Below are positions 1-6,889 of a stretch of DNA of 64,000 nucleotides, piece after piece; the first letter of the stretch is position 1, and every line of letters begins with the position of its first letter. The notes beneath the pieces are model-generated. The model had not been told where the DNA came from, made no database searches, and saw nothing but the letters and a program-made list of their open reading frames with translations. The position numbers and the translations under genes are program-made. Source of the stretch: Actinophytocola xinjiangensis (lineage in GTDB: Bacteria > Actinomycetota > Actinomycetes > Mycobacteriales > Pseudonocardiaceae); the NCBI RefSeq assembly GCF_001921215.1, contig NZ_MSIF01000030.1, positions 1-64,000 of the forward strand, written 5' to 3'.

Positions 1-58
1 TTTTTTTGTTTTTCCCTACCCCTCGCCCTTCCGCTCTTCCTCCTCTTTTTTTTTTTTT

Positions 59-147
59 CAGCGCGACCCCCGGTGACCCCGGGGGTCGCGCTGGCCGGGA
101 GGGCCGGCGCGTCCCAGCCGACGCCGTCGGCGCGACGCGGCTGGGAC
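59..147. terminator. two strong stem-loops beside a T-rich tract
   Basis: A perfect 15-bp stem (59-73 with 79-93, loop 74-78) is followed by a second perfect 10-bp stem (111-120 with 138-147). A nearly pure pyrimidine tract with 13 consecutive T lies just upstream at 46-58, very unusual in DNA this GC-rich. The T-run is on the wrong side of the hairpin for a classical intrinsic terminator in either direction. Probably the terminator of a gene to the left of the window and the leader of the gene starting at 218. No convincing gene is seen in 1-217. Confidence 0.5.
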
Positions 148-217
148 AGCGAGAACGACTCACTGCGGGTGCTCGACGAGCACCTGTGGCAGGTGAACCC
201 CTCGGAGGAGGAGACCC

Positions 218-634
218 ATGAACAAGATCGAAGGCGACCCGGCCGCGATGGCCATGACCGCCCAGCAGCTCACCGCGCCCCCGATGCCGGGCTCGTTGGG
301 CCGGGTGGGACTGCCCATCAATCCCCCCGGCCTCGTTGAGGGCTTCGCGATGTCCATCGTGGACAAGATGGCCTCGGTGGCGGCGGCGGACTACCTGACG
401 AAGGTGACGAACACGATCGTCAGCCACGCGTCGACCGTGCAGAAGATCTCCCTGGAGTACAGCTGGGCGGACCTGGCGACCGCCGCGGAGCTGACCGGCG
501 CCGGCGCGAAGGTCGCCAACCAGGGCCTGAGCCTGGTCAAGACGGTCACCGGCGCGGGGTCCTCGTCCTCGTCCTCGTCCGCGACCGCCCAGACCGTCAC
601 CCCGTCCCCTTCCGCTTCAGCCGAAACCGCCTGA
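218..634 (+). CDS. small type VII secretion-associated protein (hypothetical)
   Basis: 138 residues. ATG at 218 has a strong GGAGGAGGAG ribosome site about seven bases upstream. The protein has no signal peptide. It starts with a short variable part, then a mostly alpha-helical segment (about residues 45-110) rich in Ala and Val, and ends in a low-complexity Ser/Thr/Pro/Ala tail with seven consecutive serines. Size, helical core and disordered tail resemble EspC/WXG100-like secreted partners of ESX-type systems in actinomycetes. The next gene, 33 bp downstream on the same strand, encodes a longer helical protein of the same kind, and the two probably form a secreted pair. The family assignment is inferred from architecture; no catalytic motif is present. 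Confidence 0.55.
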   Translation: MNKIEGDPAAMAMTAQQLTAPPMPGSLGRVGLPINPPGLVEGFAMSIVDKMASVAAADYLTKVTNTIVSHASTVQKISLEYSWADLATAAELTGAGAKVANQGLSLVKTVTGAGSSSSSSSATAQTVTPSPSASAETA

Positions 635-667
635 CCCCGCGACGATCCCGAAACAGGAGTGACGGCC

Positions 668-1732
668 ATGGCCATCCCGTACAACATGTTGCCGATGGAG
701 ATGCTCGTCGCGATGAGCACGGCCGAGGTCGCCAACGCCCCCGGTTACCTCGACGCGGCCCGCATGTGGACCGAGGTCCGCACGTGGATCGACGGCGCCC
801 GCACCGAGCTGCGCACCCGCTCGGAGTCGCTGCTGCCGCACTGGCAGGACGAGGCCGCCCAGCAGTGGGCCACCAAGGTCCAGGCCGACGACGCCGACCT
901 CGCGTCGTGGGGCGCGCGGATCGACGCCTCCCAGGTGTCGGCCACCCTGACCACCCTGTCCGGCGCGATCACCAGGACCCACGCCGAGGTCCTCGCCCTG
1001 CACGGCCAGTACATGGCGGCGCTGTCGAACCCGCTGACCGCGTGGGCCGCCCTGGGCTTCCAGCAGGCCGCCGGCGCCGTGATGACCGCCCTCGGCGGCC
1101 AGTTCGACGTGGCGATCATGAAAACGGCGGCGGCCGCCGGGGTCAAACCCCCCGAGATCCCCCAGGTCGAGATCAAGCCGGCGGCCGACGGCAACACCCC
1201 AGAGGACGCGGTGAAGGCACTCACGGCCACCTCCGACGCCATGTCCGAACTGGAGACGCTGGCCACCGGCCTCGGCTTCGGCCAGTCCACCGGCGGGCTG
1301 TCCGGTGCCGGTGCCGGCACCGGCGGCGGACTGCCGTCACTGGCCGGCCTCGACACCACCCTCCCGGCCACCGCGAACCTGACCTCGGCCGCGCCGAGCG
1401 CCGGCTCCGCCCCCACCCTGTCCGGCGCGGGCCTGCCCTACGGCACCCTCGGCGGCGCCGGCCTCCCGGTCACCGCCAAACCCCTGGCCGCCAAACGCGC
1501 CCCCGTCGCCGCCGCCGACATCGCCCCCGGCGTCCAGACCCCGGCAGCCTCGGCCACCACCAAGCCCGGCGCCATGCCCCCGCCGATGATGCCCCCCATG
1601 GCCGGCGCCGCCGGCGCGGCCGTCCGCCCCACGACGAGCACCGCCCCCACCGGCCGCTCCCGCACCACCCGCCGCACCACCGACGGCACCGACGCCGTCC
1701 CCACCGGCCTCCTCGGCCGCTCCGCCACCTAG
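668..1732 (+). CDS. WXG100/PPE-like type VII secretion substrate
   Basis: 354 residues. ATG 668 is chosen over GTG 659 because AGGAG ends eight bases before it. The N-terminal ~190 residues are predicted helical, with a HWQDEAA segment near residue 63 at the turn position typical of WXG-type helical hairpins. The C-terminal ~160 residues are Gly/Ala/Pro-rich and low complexity, with a Met-Pro-rich patch and a basic end. This helical-head plus disordered-tail layout is usual for PPE-like or LXG-like ESX substrates of mycelial actinomycetes. It follows the 138-residue protein in an apparent two-gene operon; the secretion machinery itself is not in the window. The mRNA ends at the stem-loop 1741-1769. 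Confidence 0.6.
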   Translation: MAIPYNMLPMEMLVAMSTAEVANAPGYLDAARMWTEVRTWIDGARTELRTRSESLLPHWQDEAAQQWATKVQADDADLASWGARIDASQVSATLTTLSGAITRTHAEVLALHGQYMAALSNPLTAWAALGFQQAAGAVMTALGGQFDVAIMKTAAAAGVKPPEIPQVEIKPAADGNTPEDAVKALTATSDAMSELETLATGLGFGQSTGGLSGAGAGTGGGLPSLAGLDTTLPATANLTSAAPSAGSAPTLSGAGLPYGTLGGAGLPVTAKPLAAKRAPVAAADIAPGVQTPAASATTKPGAMPPPMMPPMAGAAGAAVRPTTSTAPTGRSRTTRRTTDGTDAVPTGLLGRSAT

Positions 1733-1769
1733 AACCCCGGCCGGGGTTCGCCGACCACCCGAACCCCGG
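1732..1769. terminator. bidirectional terminator between convergent operons
   Basis: An 18-bp perfect palindrome at 1732-1749 overlaps a 10-bp perfect stem (1741-1750 with 1760-1769, nine-base loop). It lies between the stop of the plus-strand gene at 1732 and the stop of the minus-strand operon at 1776, so it can serve both directions. Confidence 0.75.
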
Positions 1770-1775
1770 CCGGTT

Positions 1776-2003
1776 TCACCTCCGCGGTCGGGCGCCTCGG
1801 GTCGTCGAGCAGGAATCACCCCGATCGAACTCGGAAACGACTTCGATGTCATCAGTGACCTCGTCCAGATCATGAAGCGTCGCGATGTAGTCGCGGACGA
1901 CCTGTTCCGCCGAGGCGAGAGTGCGTGCCTGAGTGACACCTTCACCGTTGATGTGCAGCTCCCAGCCACCCTTCCAACGCTTCGCCCTGACGATGTAGCT
2001 CAC
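1776..2003 (-). CDS. HicB-like antitoxin-family protein
   Basis: 75 residues from GTG 2003, chosen because GGAGGGG sits about eight bases upstream; an ATG at 2027 would add eight residues. The core has the HicB-type partial RNase H fold pattern: an early beta-strand with YIVRAKRW, a GWELHINGEGVTQARTL strand-turn segment, and an Ala/Glu helix leading into a DLDEV stretch. In many actinomycetes such proteins occur alone or as antitoxins. Its GTG overlaps the TGA of the small upstream ORF (GTGA), so it is translationally coupled to the VapBC45-like operon. No clear HicA toxin was found beside it. Confidence 0.6.
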   Translation of the reverse strand: MSYIVRAKRWKGGWELHINGEGVTQARTLASAEQVVRDYIATLHDLDEVTDDIEVVSEFDRGDSCSTTRGARPRR

Positions 2004-2125
2004 CGCAACCGCCCCTCCGGTAGGCATTCCAGCTTCTTGATCGTGTCGCGGATGGCGCCCTGGGCGCCGACCTCGACGCCGTGTTTCTCGGCGTGGTGAG
2101 TTGCCGAGAACCCTGCCGGTTTCAC
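2000..2125 (-). CDS. small ORF containing a ligase-derived segment
   Basis: 41 codons from GTG 2125 to TGA 2000, too short for most gene finders. Its GTG overlaps the stop of the PIN-like toxin gene (GTGA) and its TGA overlaps the GTG of the HicB-like gene, so it exactly bridges its neighbours. Its central peptide AEKHGVEV is identical to residues near the C-terminus of the adjacent DNA ligase, and the DNA is about 85% identical over ~50 bp (2051-2101 against 3295-3346), with a one-base indel just outside the identical core. It may be a fortuitous bridge created by a duplicated ligase fragment, or a small coupled gene. No Shine-Dalgarno sequence precedes it. Confidence 0.35.
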   Translation of the reverse strand: MKPAGFSATHHAEKHGVEVGAQGAIRDTIKKLECLPEGRLR

Positions 2126-2619
2126 CCGGGAAGGCGCCGGCGTGTCCGTGGAGCAAATCTCGCGACCCCGTTGTCGGTAATGCGCCAGACGTCTGGATTT
2201 CGCTCCGTCGCGTACATGACGATGTCGTGCAGGTTCGTTTCCACGAGATACCTGAGATGATCTCGGGTCGCCACCCCGGGCAGATAGAACATGTGCACCC
2301 TGGCCGCACGATAGGCGGCCAACTCGTCCAGACGTTCCATGATCTTCGCGTCACGGTTGAGGACCAGCCAGCCACTGCGCGCGATTTTTCCGAGCCATTC
2401 GGTGTCGGCGGCGCCCAACGATTCAGCGCGTGTACCAAAAACCTCTGGCGGCGTGTGACACACGTAGCCCAACTCTCGGAGCAGTCGCCGAACAGTACGG
2501 GTGACGGCGTTCTCGTCCAGGTAGAACTCAGGCGGCGCGGCCCAGGAGGACGCGTGCGGCGGCCCGGACGGCCTCGGCTCCGATCCCGTGTTCCTCGGCA
2601 ACGACGGCAGGGTCTTCAC
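2122..2619 (-). CDS. PIN-like toxin, VapC45-type
   Basis: Up to 165 residues from ATG 2619. The recognisable domain begins around residue 31 with a FYLDEN motif carrying the first acidic metal ligand, followed by LVLNRDAKI with a second acidic residue, and a C-terminal helix-rich part ending in an RITDNGVARF segment. This matches the PIN-like (PIN_10) domain paired with DUF433 antitoxins, as in mycobacterial VapBC45 (Rv2018/Rv2019). Toxins of this group are RNases. The annotated start lies 92 bp inside the upstream antitoxin gene; no good start codon exists close to the domain, so the start is uncertain and may use coupled re-initiation or a rare codon. Confidence 0.75.
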   Translation of the reverse strand: MKTLPSLPRNTGSEPRPSGPPHASSWAAPPEFYLDENAVTRTVRRLLRELGYVCHTPPEVFGTRAESLGAADTEWLGKIARSGWLVLNRDAKIMERLDELAAYRAARVHMFYLPGVATRDHLRYLVETNLHDIVMYATERNPDVWRITDNGVARFAPRTRRRLPG

Positions 2620-3199
2620 CAGCCTTCAGCATCGCGGCGACGTTCGCGACCTTCGCCCCGGTTCCCTCGAAGACGGGCTGCCCAGATGACCGGTACGGGT
2701 CGATGATGACCTTTGTTGGCTCAAAGGTTTTCAGCGCGAGCAGATTGGGATACCTGTCGGCGCCGAATCCCACATATGTCAGATATTCCAGCACGATCTC
2801 CCGCATGACCGCCTGGCCCGTCGTGCCTTCTATCAGACCGGCACCAGCCTCCGTGCGGGAGAAGTCCCACAGTACCGAGATACCGTCCGTCGCCAGTTCG
2901 GGGGACACCAGCACGTAATCGCGCCCGAACTCCTCCTGGAGCTTGGCCAGCGCCGGCCTGATCCGCTGTGGACGAACCCCGGCGCGCCGGAGTCCGGCGA
3001 GCACCCAGGCCTCGGCCAGCGCCATGAACGGCACGCTGGCCTTGCGCACACTGGCAGGGTCGATCACATGCAGCAGCGGACCGCCCCGCTCGTACCCGCG
3101 CGCCCAACGGTGGAACGTCTGCTGCGGGATACCGAGGTGACGACCGGCGTCGGCCAGGGTCATCAGCGGTCGGGTGAACCGCACGTCCGTCTCCGTCAC
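2528..3199 (-). CDS. DUF433-domain antitoxin, VapB45-type
   Basis: 223 residues. GTG 3199 has AGGAGG eight bases upstream; longer readings run antisense into the ligase gene. The N-terminal part (about residues 10-40) looks like a MerR-type helix-turn-helix (TLADAGRHLGIPQQTFHRW). The C-terminal ~60 residues are a DUF433 domain, with a Val-Ile-Ile-Asp-Pro strand, a P-V-F-EGT turn and a helix with an AGEDPAVVAEEHGI pattern. Length and order match mycobacterial VapB45. It would neutralise the PIN-like toxin encoded next and repress the operon promoter, which must lie in the 62-bp gap to the ligase stop (3200-3261). Confidence 0.8.
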   Translation of the reverse strand: MTETDVRFTRPLMTLADAGRHLGIPQQTFHRWARGYERGGPLLHVIDPASVRKASVPFMALAEAWVLAGLRRAGVRPQRIRPALAKLQEEFGRDYVLVSPELATDGISVLWDFSRTEAGAGLIEGTTGQAVMREIVLEYLTYVGFGADRYPNLLALKTFEPTKVIIDPYRSSGQPVFEGTGAKVANVAAMLKAGEDPAVVAEEHGIGAEAVRAAARVLLGRAA

Positions 3200-3261
3200 G
3201 GGTCCCACCTCCTGTCGACCCCGGCCGCTCCATGGTACGCACGTCGGCCGGTGTGGACGGT

Positions 3262-5256
3262 TCAGGCGAGGCCGGCGGCGATGAGCTGTTGCCAGATGAC
3301 GCTCTGGTCGACGACCTCGACGCCGTGTTTCTCGGCCTTGGTGAGTTTGCTGGCACCGACGTCGGCGCCGGTGATCAGCAGGTCGGTGCTGGCCGAGACG
3401 GAGGACGCGGTGGTGGCGCCGGCCTTCTCGCACAGGCGTTGGAACGTCGGCCGGGGGATCTTCTCGCCGGAGCGGGGGTCGTTGATCGAGCCGGTGACCA
3501 CGACGGTCTTGCCGGCCAGCGGGGCGTCGGCGGCGACGACCGGGGGCAGGTCCTCCTCGCGGACGTCGAGGGACACGCCCCGGGCGCGGAGGCGTTCCAT
3601 CTCCGGGCGCAGCCGGGTGAGGTGCTCGATCAGGGACGCGGCGACCTTCGGGCCGATGTCCTCGACGGCCACCAGCCGCTCCTCGCCGGCGTCGGCGACC
3701 TCCTCCAGGGAGCCGAAACCCGCACGGCACAGGCGCGTCGCGGTGCCCTCGGACGCCATCGGGATCGCCAGGCCGATCAGGGCGCGGCGCAGGCCGACGC
3801 CCCGGGCGGCGTCGATGGACTCGACCATCCTGGTCGCCGACACCTCGCCGATGCGGTCGAACTCCAGCAGCCGTTCCTTGGTCAGGGTGTAGATGTCCGA
3901 CGGGTTCTCCAGAATCCCGGCCTCCGCCAGGCGCTCGATCCACACCGGACCGACGGCCTCGATGTCGGCCGCCGCCCGCGACGCCCAGTGGATCAGCCGG
4001 CGCACCGTCTGGGCGGGGCAGGAAACGTTGGTACAGAACAGTTCCCGACTGTTGCCCTGTTCGGTCAGCGGCTGACCGCACGATGGGCACGCCGAGGGCG
4101 GCACGATCTCGCGCTCCGCGCCGGTGCGCTTGGACTCGTCGAGCACCCCGGCGACGAACGGGATCACGTCGCCCGCCCGGCGCACCAGCACCGTGTCACC
4201 GATGCGGATGCCGCGCGCGCGAATGACCTCCTGGTTGGCCAGCGTCGCCCTGGTGACCGTGGTGCCGCCGACGAACACCGGCTCCAGGTGGGCCACCGGC
4301 GCGATCTTGCCGGTCTTGCCGACGTCCCACACCACGTCGGCCAGCACCGTGGTCTTCTCCTCGGCGGCGAACTTGTAGGCCAGCGCCCCGCGCGGCGAGC
4401 TGGAGCGGGTGCCGGCCGCGGCGTAGGCGTCCCGGTCCGACAGCCGCAGCACGGCGCCGTCGAGGTCGTAGTCGAGGTCGTTGCGGCGCTGCTCGATCTC
4501 GGTGATGGCCGCCAGCGCCGCGTCGGGGTCGGCGCAGTGACGCATCTCGGCGGCGGTGAACCCCAGCGAGCGCAGGGCGTCGGCCAGGTCGGCGGCGGTC
4601 TCGGCGGCGATCTCGGTGTCCAGGTCGAACGCGAAGAACACCAGCCGGCGCTCGGCGACCGTCGCCGGGTCCTTGGCGCGCAACGTGCCGGCCGCCGCGC
4701 CCCTCGGGTTGATCAGCGGCTTGTCCGGGTGGGCGACGTTGTAGGCGGTGAACGTGGAACGCAGCATCACCGCCTCGCCGCGCACCTCGACCCGCCCGGT
4801 GGCGCCGACCCGGTCAGGAATCCCGTCGGTCAGCGCCCTGACCAGCACGGTCACGTCGTCGCCGGTGGTGCCGTCGCCGCGGGTGATGGCGCGCACGAGG
4901 CGGCCCTGCTCGTAGACCAGGGCCAGCGACAGCCCGTCCAGCTTGGGCATGACGACCACCGGCTGGCCGGGGAACCGGTCGAAGAACGCCGCGACCTGCT
5001 CGGGTTTGGTGGCCTTCTCCAGCGACAGCATCGGCCGCGAGTGCCGGATCGGGGCGTGCAGCACCGACGGCGCCCCGACCTGGTCCAGCGGGTTCGGGTC
5101 CGGCGCGAGTTCCGGGTGCGCGGCGATCAACGCCCGCAGCTCGTCCTCCACCGCGTCGTACTCGGCGTCGGCCACCAGCGGCGACCCCTGGTAGTACGCG
5201 TCACGCAGCGCGACGACCCTGTCGGCGAGTTCCTGGATCCGTTCCCGTGTGTCCAC
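3262..5256 (-). CDS. ligA: NAD-dependent DNA ligase
   Basis: 664 residues. Joins nicks in DNA using NAD+. The N-terminal adenylation domain carries the nucleotidyl lysine Lys105 in KLDG, followed by the ITRGDGTTGDDVT motif. An OB fold and a four-cysteine zinc finger (CPSC ... CTNVSCP) follow, then helix-hairpin-helix repeats and a C-terminal BRCT domain from about residue 590. It is shorter than many actinomycete LigA proteins, and the C-terminus ends soon after an AEKHGVEV strand. It may be the housekeeping enzyme or a second copy; a single window cannot tell. No close operon partner is present: the antitoxin gene starts 62 bp after its stop. Confidence 0.93.
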   Translation of the reverse strand: MDTRERIQELADRVVALRDAYYQGSPLVADAEYDAVEDELRALIAAHPELAPDPNPLDQVGAPSVLHAPIRHSRPMLSLEKATKPEQVAAFFDRFPGQPVVVMPKLDGLSLALVYEQGRLVRAITRGDGTTGDDVTVLVRALTDGIPDRVGATGRVEVRGEAVMLRSTFTAYNVAHPDKPLINPRGAAAGTLRAKDPATVAERRLVFFAFDLDTEIAAETAADLADALRSLGFTAAEMRHCADPDAALAAITEIEQRRNDLDYDLDGAVLRLSDRDAYAAAGTRSSSPRGALAYKFAAEEKTTVLADVVWDVGKTGKIAPVAHLEPVFVGGTTVTRATLANQEVIRARGIRIGDTVLVRRAGDVIPFVAGVLDESKRTGAEREIVPPSACPSCGQPLTEQGNSRELFCTNVSCPAQTVRRLIHWASRAAADIEAVGPVWIERLAEAGILENPSDIYTLTKERLLEFDRIGEVSATRMVESIDAARGVGLRRALIGLAIPMASEGTATRLCRAGFGSLEEVADAGEERLVAVEDIGPKVAASLIEHLTRLRPEMERLRARGVSLDVREEDLPPVVAADAPLAGKTVVVTGSINDPRSGEKIPRPTFQRLCEKAGATTASSVSASTDLLITGADVGASKLTKAEKHGVEVVDQSVIWQQLIAAGLA

Positions 5257-5439
5257 GCGGACACGCTACCGACGACCCCCGACAGAAGGGTTCTTCCAAC
5301 GCGCGCAACCGCCGGCGTGCGCGGTCGGGTCGGCGCGGTCAGGCCCGTGTGATCGGCACAGTCGACCTGCTCGCGCTCAATCCGCACATGCTCAGCCTGC
5401 ACATGCCAGGCCTGCTCGGGGTCGGGCTCGCACGTGCTC

Positions 5440-5567
5440 GGCCGCGCGGGGCGGGCCGGGCCGCGCGGGGTGGGCCGGGCCATGCGGGGTGGGCCGGGCC
5501 GTCCGAGGTGGGCCGGGCCGGGCGGGGTGAGCCGGGCCGGGCGGGGTGAGCCGGGCCGGGCGGGGTG
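5440..5567. repeat. 19-bp tandem repeat in the ligA upstream region
   Basis: About six to seven imperfect copies of a 19-bp G-rich unit (core GCGGGGTGGGCCGGGCC) fill the space between the ligase start and the end of the M23 peptidase gene. Copies differ mainly at the last two bases and at one G/A position. Reading frames across it encode only Gly/Arg/Ala/Pro repeats, so this looks like a non-coding minisatellite that may vary in copy number between strains. Confidence 0.85.
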
Positions 5568-5601
5568 GTGAGCCGGGGCCCCGCGCCGGGCCCCGGCTCA
5601 C
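5568..5601 (-). terminator. stem-loop terminator of the M23 peptidase gene
   Basis: Perfect 14-bp stem (5568-5581 with 5588-5601) with a six-base loop, ten bases beyond the stop of the minus-strand peptidase gene. No U-tract, which is common for actinomycete terminators. The left arm merges with the last copy of the 19-bp tandem repeat. Confidence 0.75.
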
Positions 5602-5610
5602 AGCGGGACG

Positions 5611-6771
5611 TCAGCAGGTGCCGTTGACGGCGCCGGAGATCCCGGTCCACATGAAGGCGTCGGTGACCCAGGTGCCGTCGGTGAGGCGGTTCCACAGGCT
5701 GGTGGTGCCCCAGCGGCCGGAGTGCGAGGTGCCGTTGCGGGAGCAGGACACGCTCACCGTGGCGCCGTCGGCGACCGTGCCGGCGACGGCGTAGCCGGTG
5801 CCGGGGCCGGTGCGCTTGTTGACGACGCCGCCGCCGTTGGTGTCGATGATGCCCTGGGTGAAGCCGAGCGCGCCGTAGTTGTACAGCGAGCCGCCGGCGG
5901 CCACGCGGGTGCTGCCGTGCAGGGCCGAGCCCTGGTAGGCGGCGCCGCCGTTCTGCGGCACCCACTTGCCGACGTTGTGGTCGCCGATGCCGACGTAGGC
6001 GCTGTTCTGCCGCAACGCGAAGTGCACGTGCCGCCCGTTGGCCGACCCGCCGCAGGTGACGTCGGTGCCGGTGTAGCCCAGGTAGGCGCCCTGGCCGACG
6101 GCCGCGCCGTTGACGTTGACGTTGTCCCACAGGTGGTAGTAGTCGGTGCTGTAGCCACGATCGTGGATCACCCGGACCCAGCCCTTGCACATCGTGTACG
6201 CGGTGCCGGCGCGCGCGGCGCGCACGACCTGGTCGCCGCCGGACAGGTCGAGCGAGCTCCACGGCGGGGCCGCGCCGCCCCAGCCGTGCGGGCCGCCCCA
6301 CATTCCCCAGGTCTGGCCGACCGCGTAGGGCAGGGCCATGCCGGTGCGCCAGTCCCCGCCGGCCAGCGCGTCCACCGAGCCGTCCTGGGCGGCCAGCAGC
6401 GCGCGTTCACCGTCGCCGACCAGCGGTGACCGTTGCGAGAGCTCGCCGAACGCCGACTCGCCCTCCAGCGCGACCCGCCACCCGTCGGCGGCCCGCTCGG
6501 CGATGAACAGCCAGCCCTCCGGCATGACGTCGGTGCCCCCGGCGGTGGCGAGAACAGCGGTACCGAACGCCCACTTCCCCTCCTGCCGGGTGACCCCCAC
6601 CCGGGGGGTCGTGGCCTGCGCGGACACCTCCGCGTTGTCCTGCAACCGGGCGGTGACCTCGGCGACCAGGTTCGGCGCCGTCGCCGGCTCCGCCGTGGCG
6701 CCGGTGGTGAATCCCACCGGGGCGAGCACCACCCCGATGGCCAGCAGTCCGGTCAGTAAGCGTGTTTTCAT
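5611..6771 (-). CDS. secreted M23 family metallopeptidase with C-terminal SH3-like domain
   Basis: 386 residues from ATG 6771, which has GGGAGAG upstream; a GTG directly before it is an alternative. A Sec signal peptide (basic KTR start, hydrophobic stretch to about residue 28 with an Ala-rich cleavage region) is followed by a pro-region. The zinc peptidase domain lies around residues 150-285: the ligand pair near PHGWGG ... SLDLSGG and the HVH motif in GRHVHFAL are visible. The last ~80 residues resemble a bacterial SH3 domain, with a GTGYAVAGTVADGATV segment. Related enzymes cut peptidoglycan cross-bridges outside the cell. A monocistronic unit with its own terminator. Confidence 0.85.
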   Translation of the reverse strand: MKTRLLTGLLAIGVVLAPVGFTTGATAEPATAPNLVAEVTARLQDNAEVSAQATTPRVGVTRQEGKWAFGTAVLATAGGTDVMPEGWLFIAERAADGWRVALEGESAFGELSQRSPLVGDGERALLAAQDGSVDALAGGDWRTGMALPYAVGQTWGMWGGPHGWGGAAPPWSSLDLSGGDQVVRAARAGTAYTMCKGWVRVIHDRGYSTDYYHLWDNVNVNGAAVGQGAYLGYTGTDVTCGGSANGRHVHFALRQNSAYVGIGDHNVGKWVPQNGGAAYQGSALHGSTRVAAGGSLYNYGALGFTQGIIDTNGGGVVNKRTGPGTGYAVAGTVADGATVSVSCSRNGTSHSGRWGTTSLWNRLTDGTWVTDAFMWTGISGAVNGTC

Positions 6772-6889
6772 CACGGTCTCTCCCGTCGATCAGCGTCGGA
6801 GGCAGGGCAGCCGGCCGAGGACCAACCGATTGCACCAGCCTCCCGACCCGCCGCGCCCCGTTGTTGCCCACCAGCCCACCGACGCGCAA

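Noticed and set aside
73-339. 88-codon ORF overlapping the first secreted-protein gene
   Set aside because: Although codons 139-217 have GC-rich third positions, that stretch contains a hairpin arm and the ribosome site of the gene at 218, and the frame then runs on in shadow.
2051-2101. HicA toxin partner for the HicB-like gene
   Set aside because: The short ORF upstream shares its core with the ligase BRCT end and lacks the HicA double-stranded RNA-binding-fold pattern and catalytic His context.
3232-5352. 706-codon ORF antisense to ligA
   Set aside because: Shadow frame of a clear NAD-dependent ligase; composition is Gly/Arg/Val-rich as in other high-GC antisense frames.
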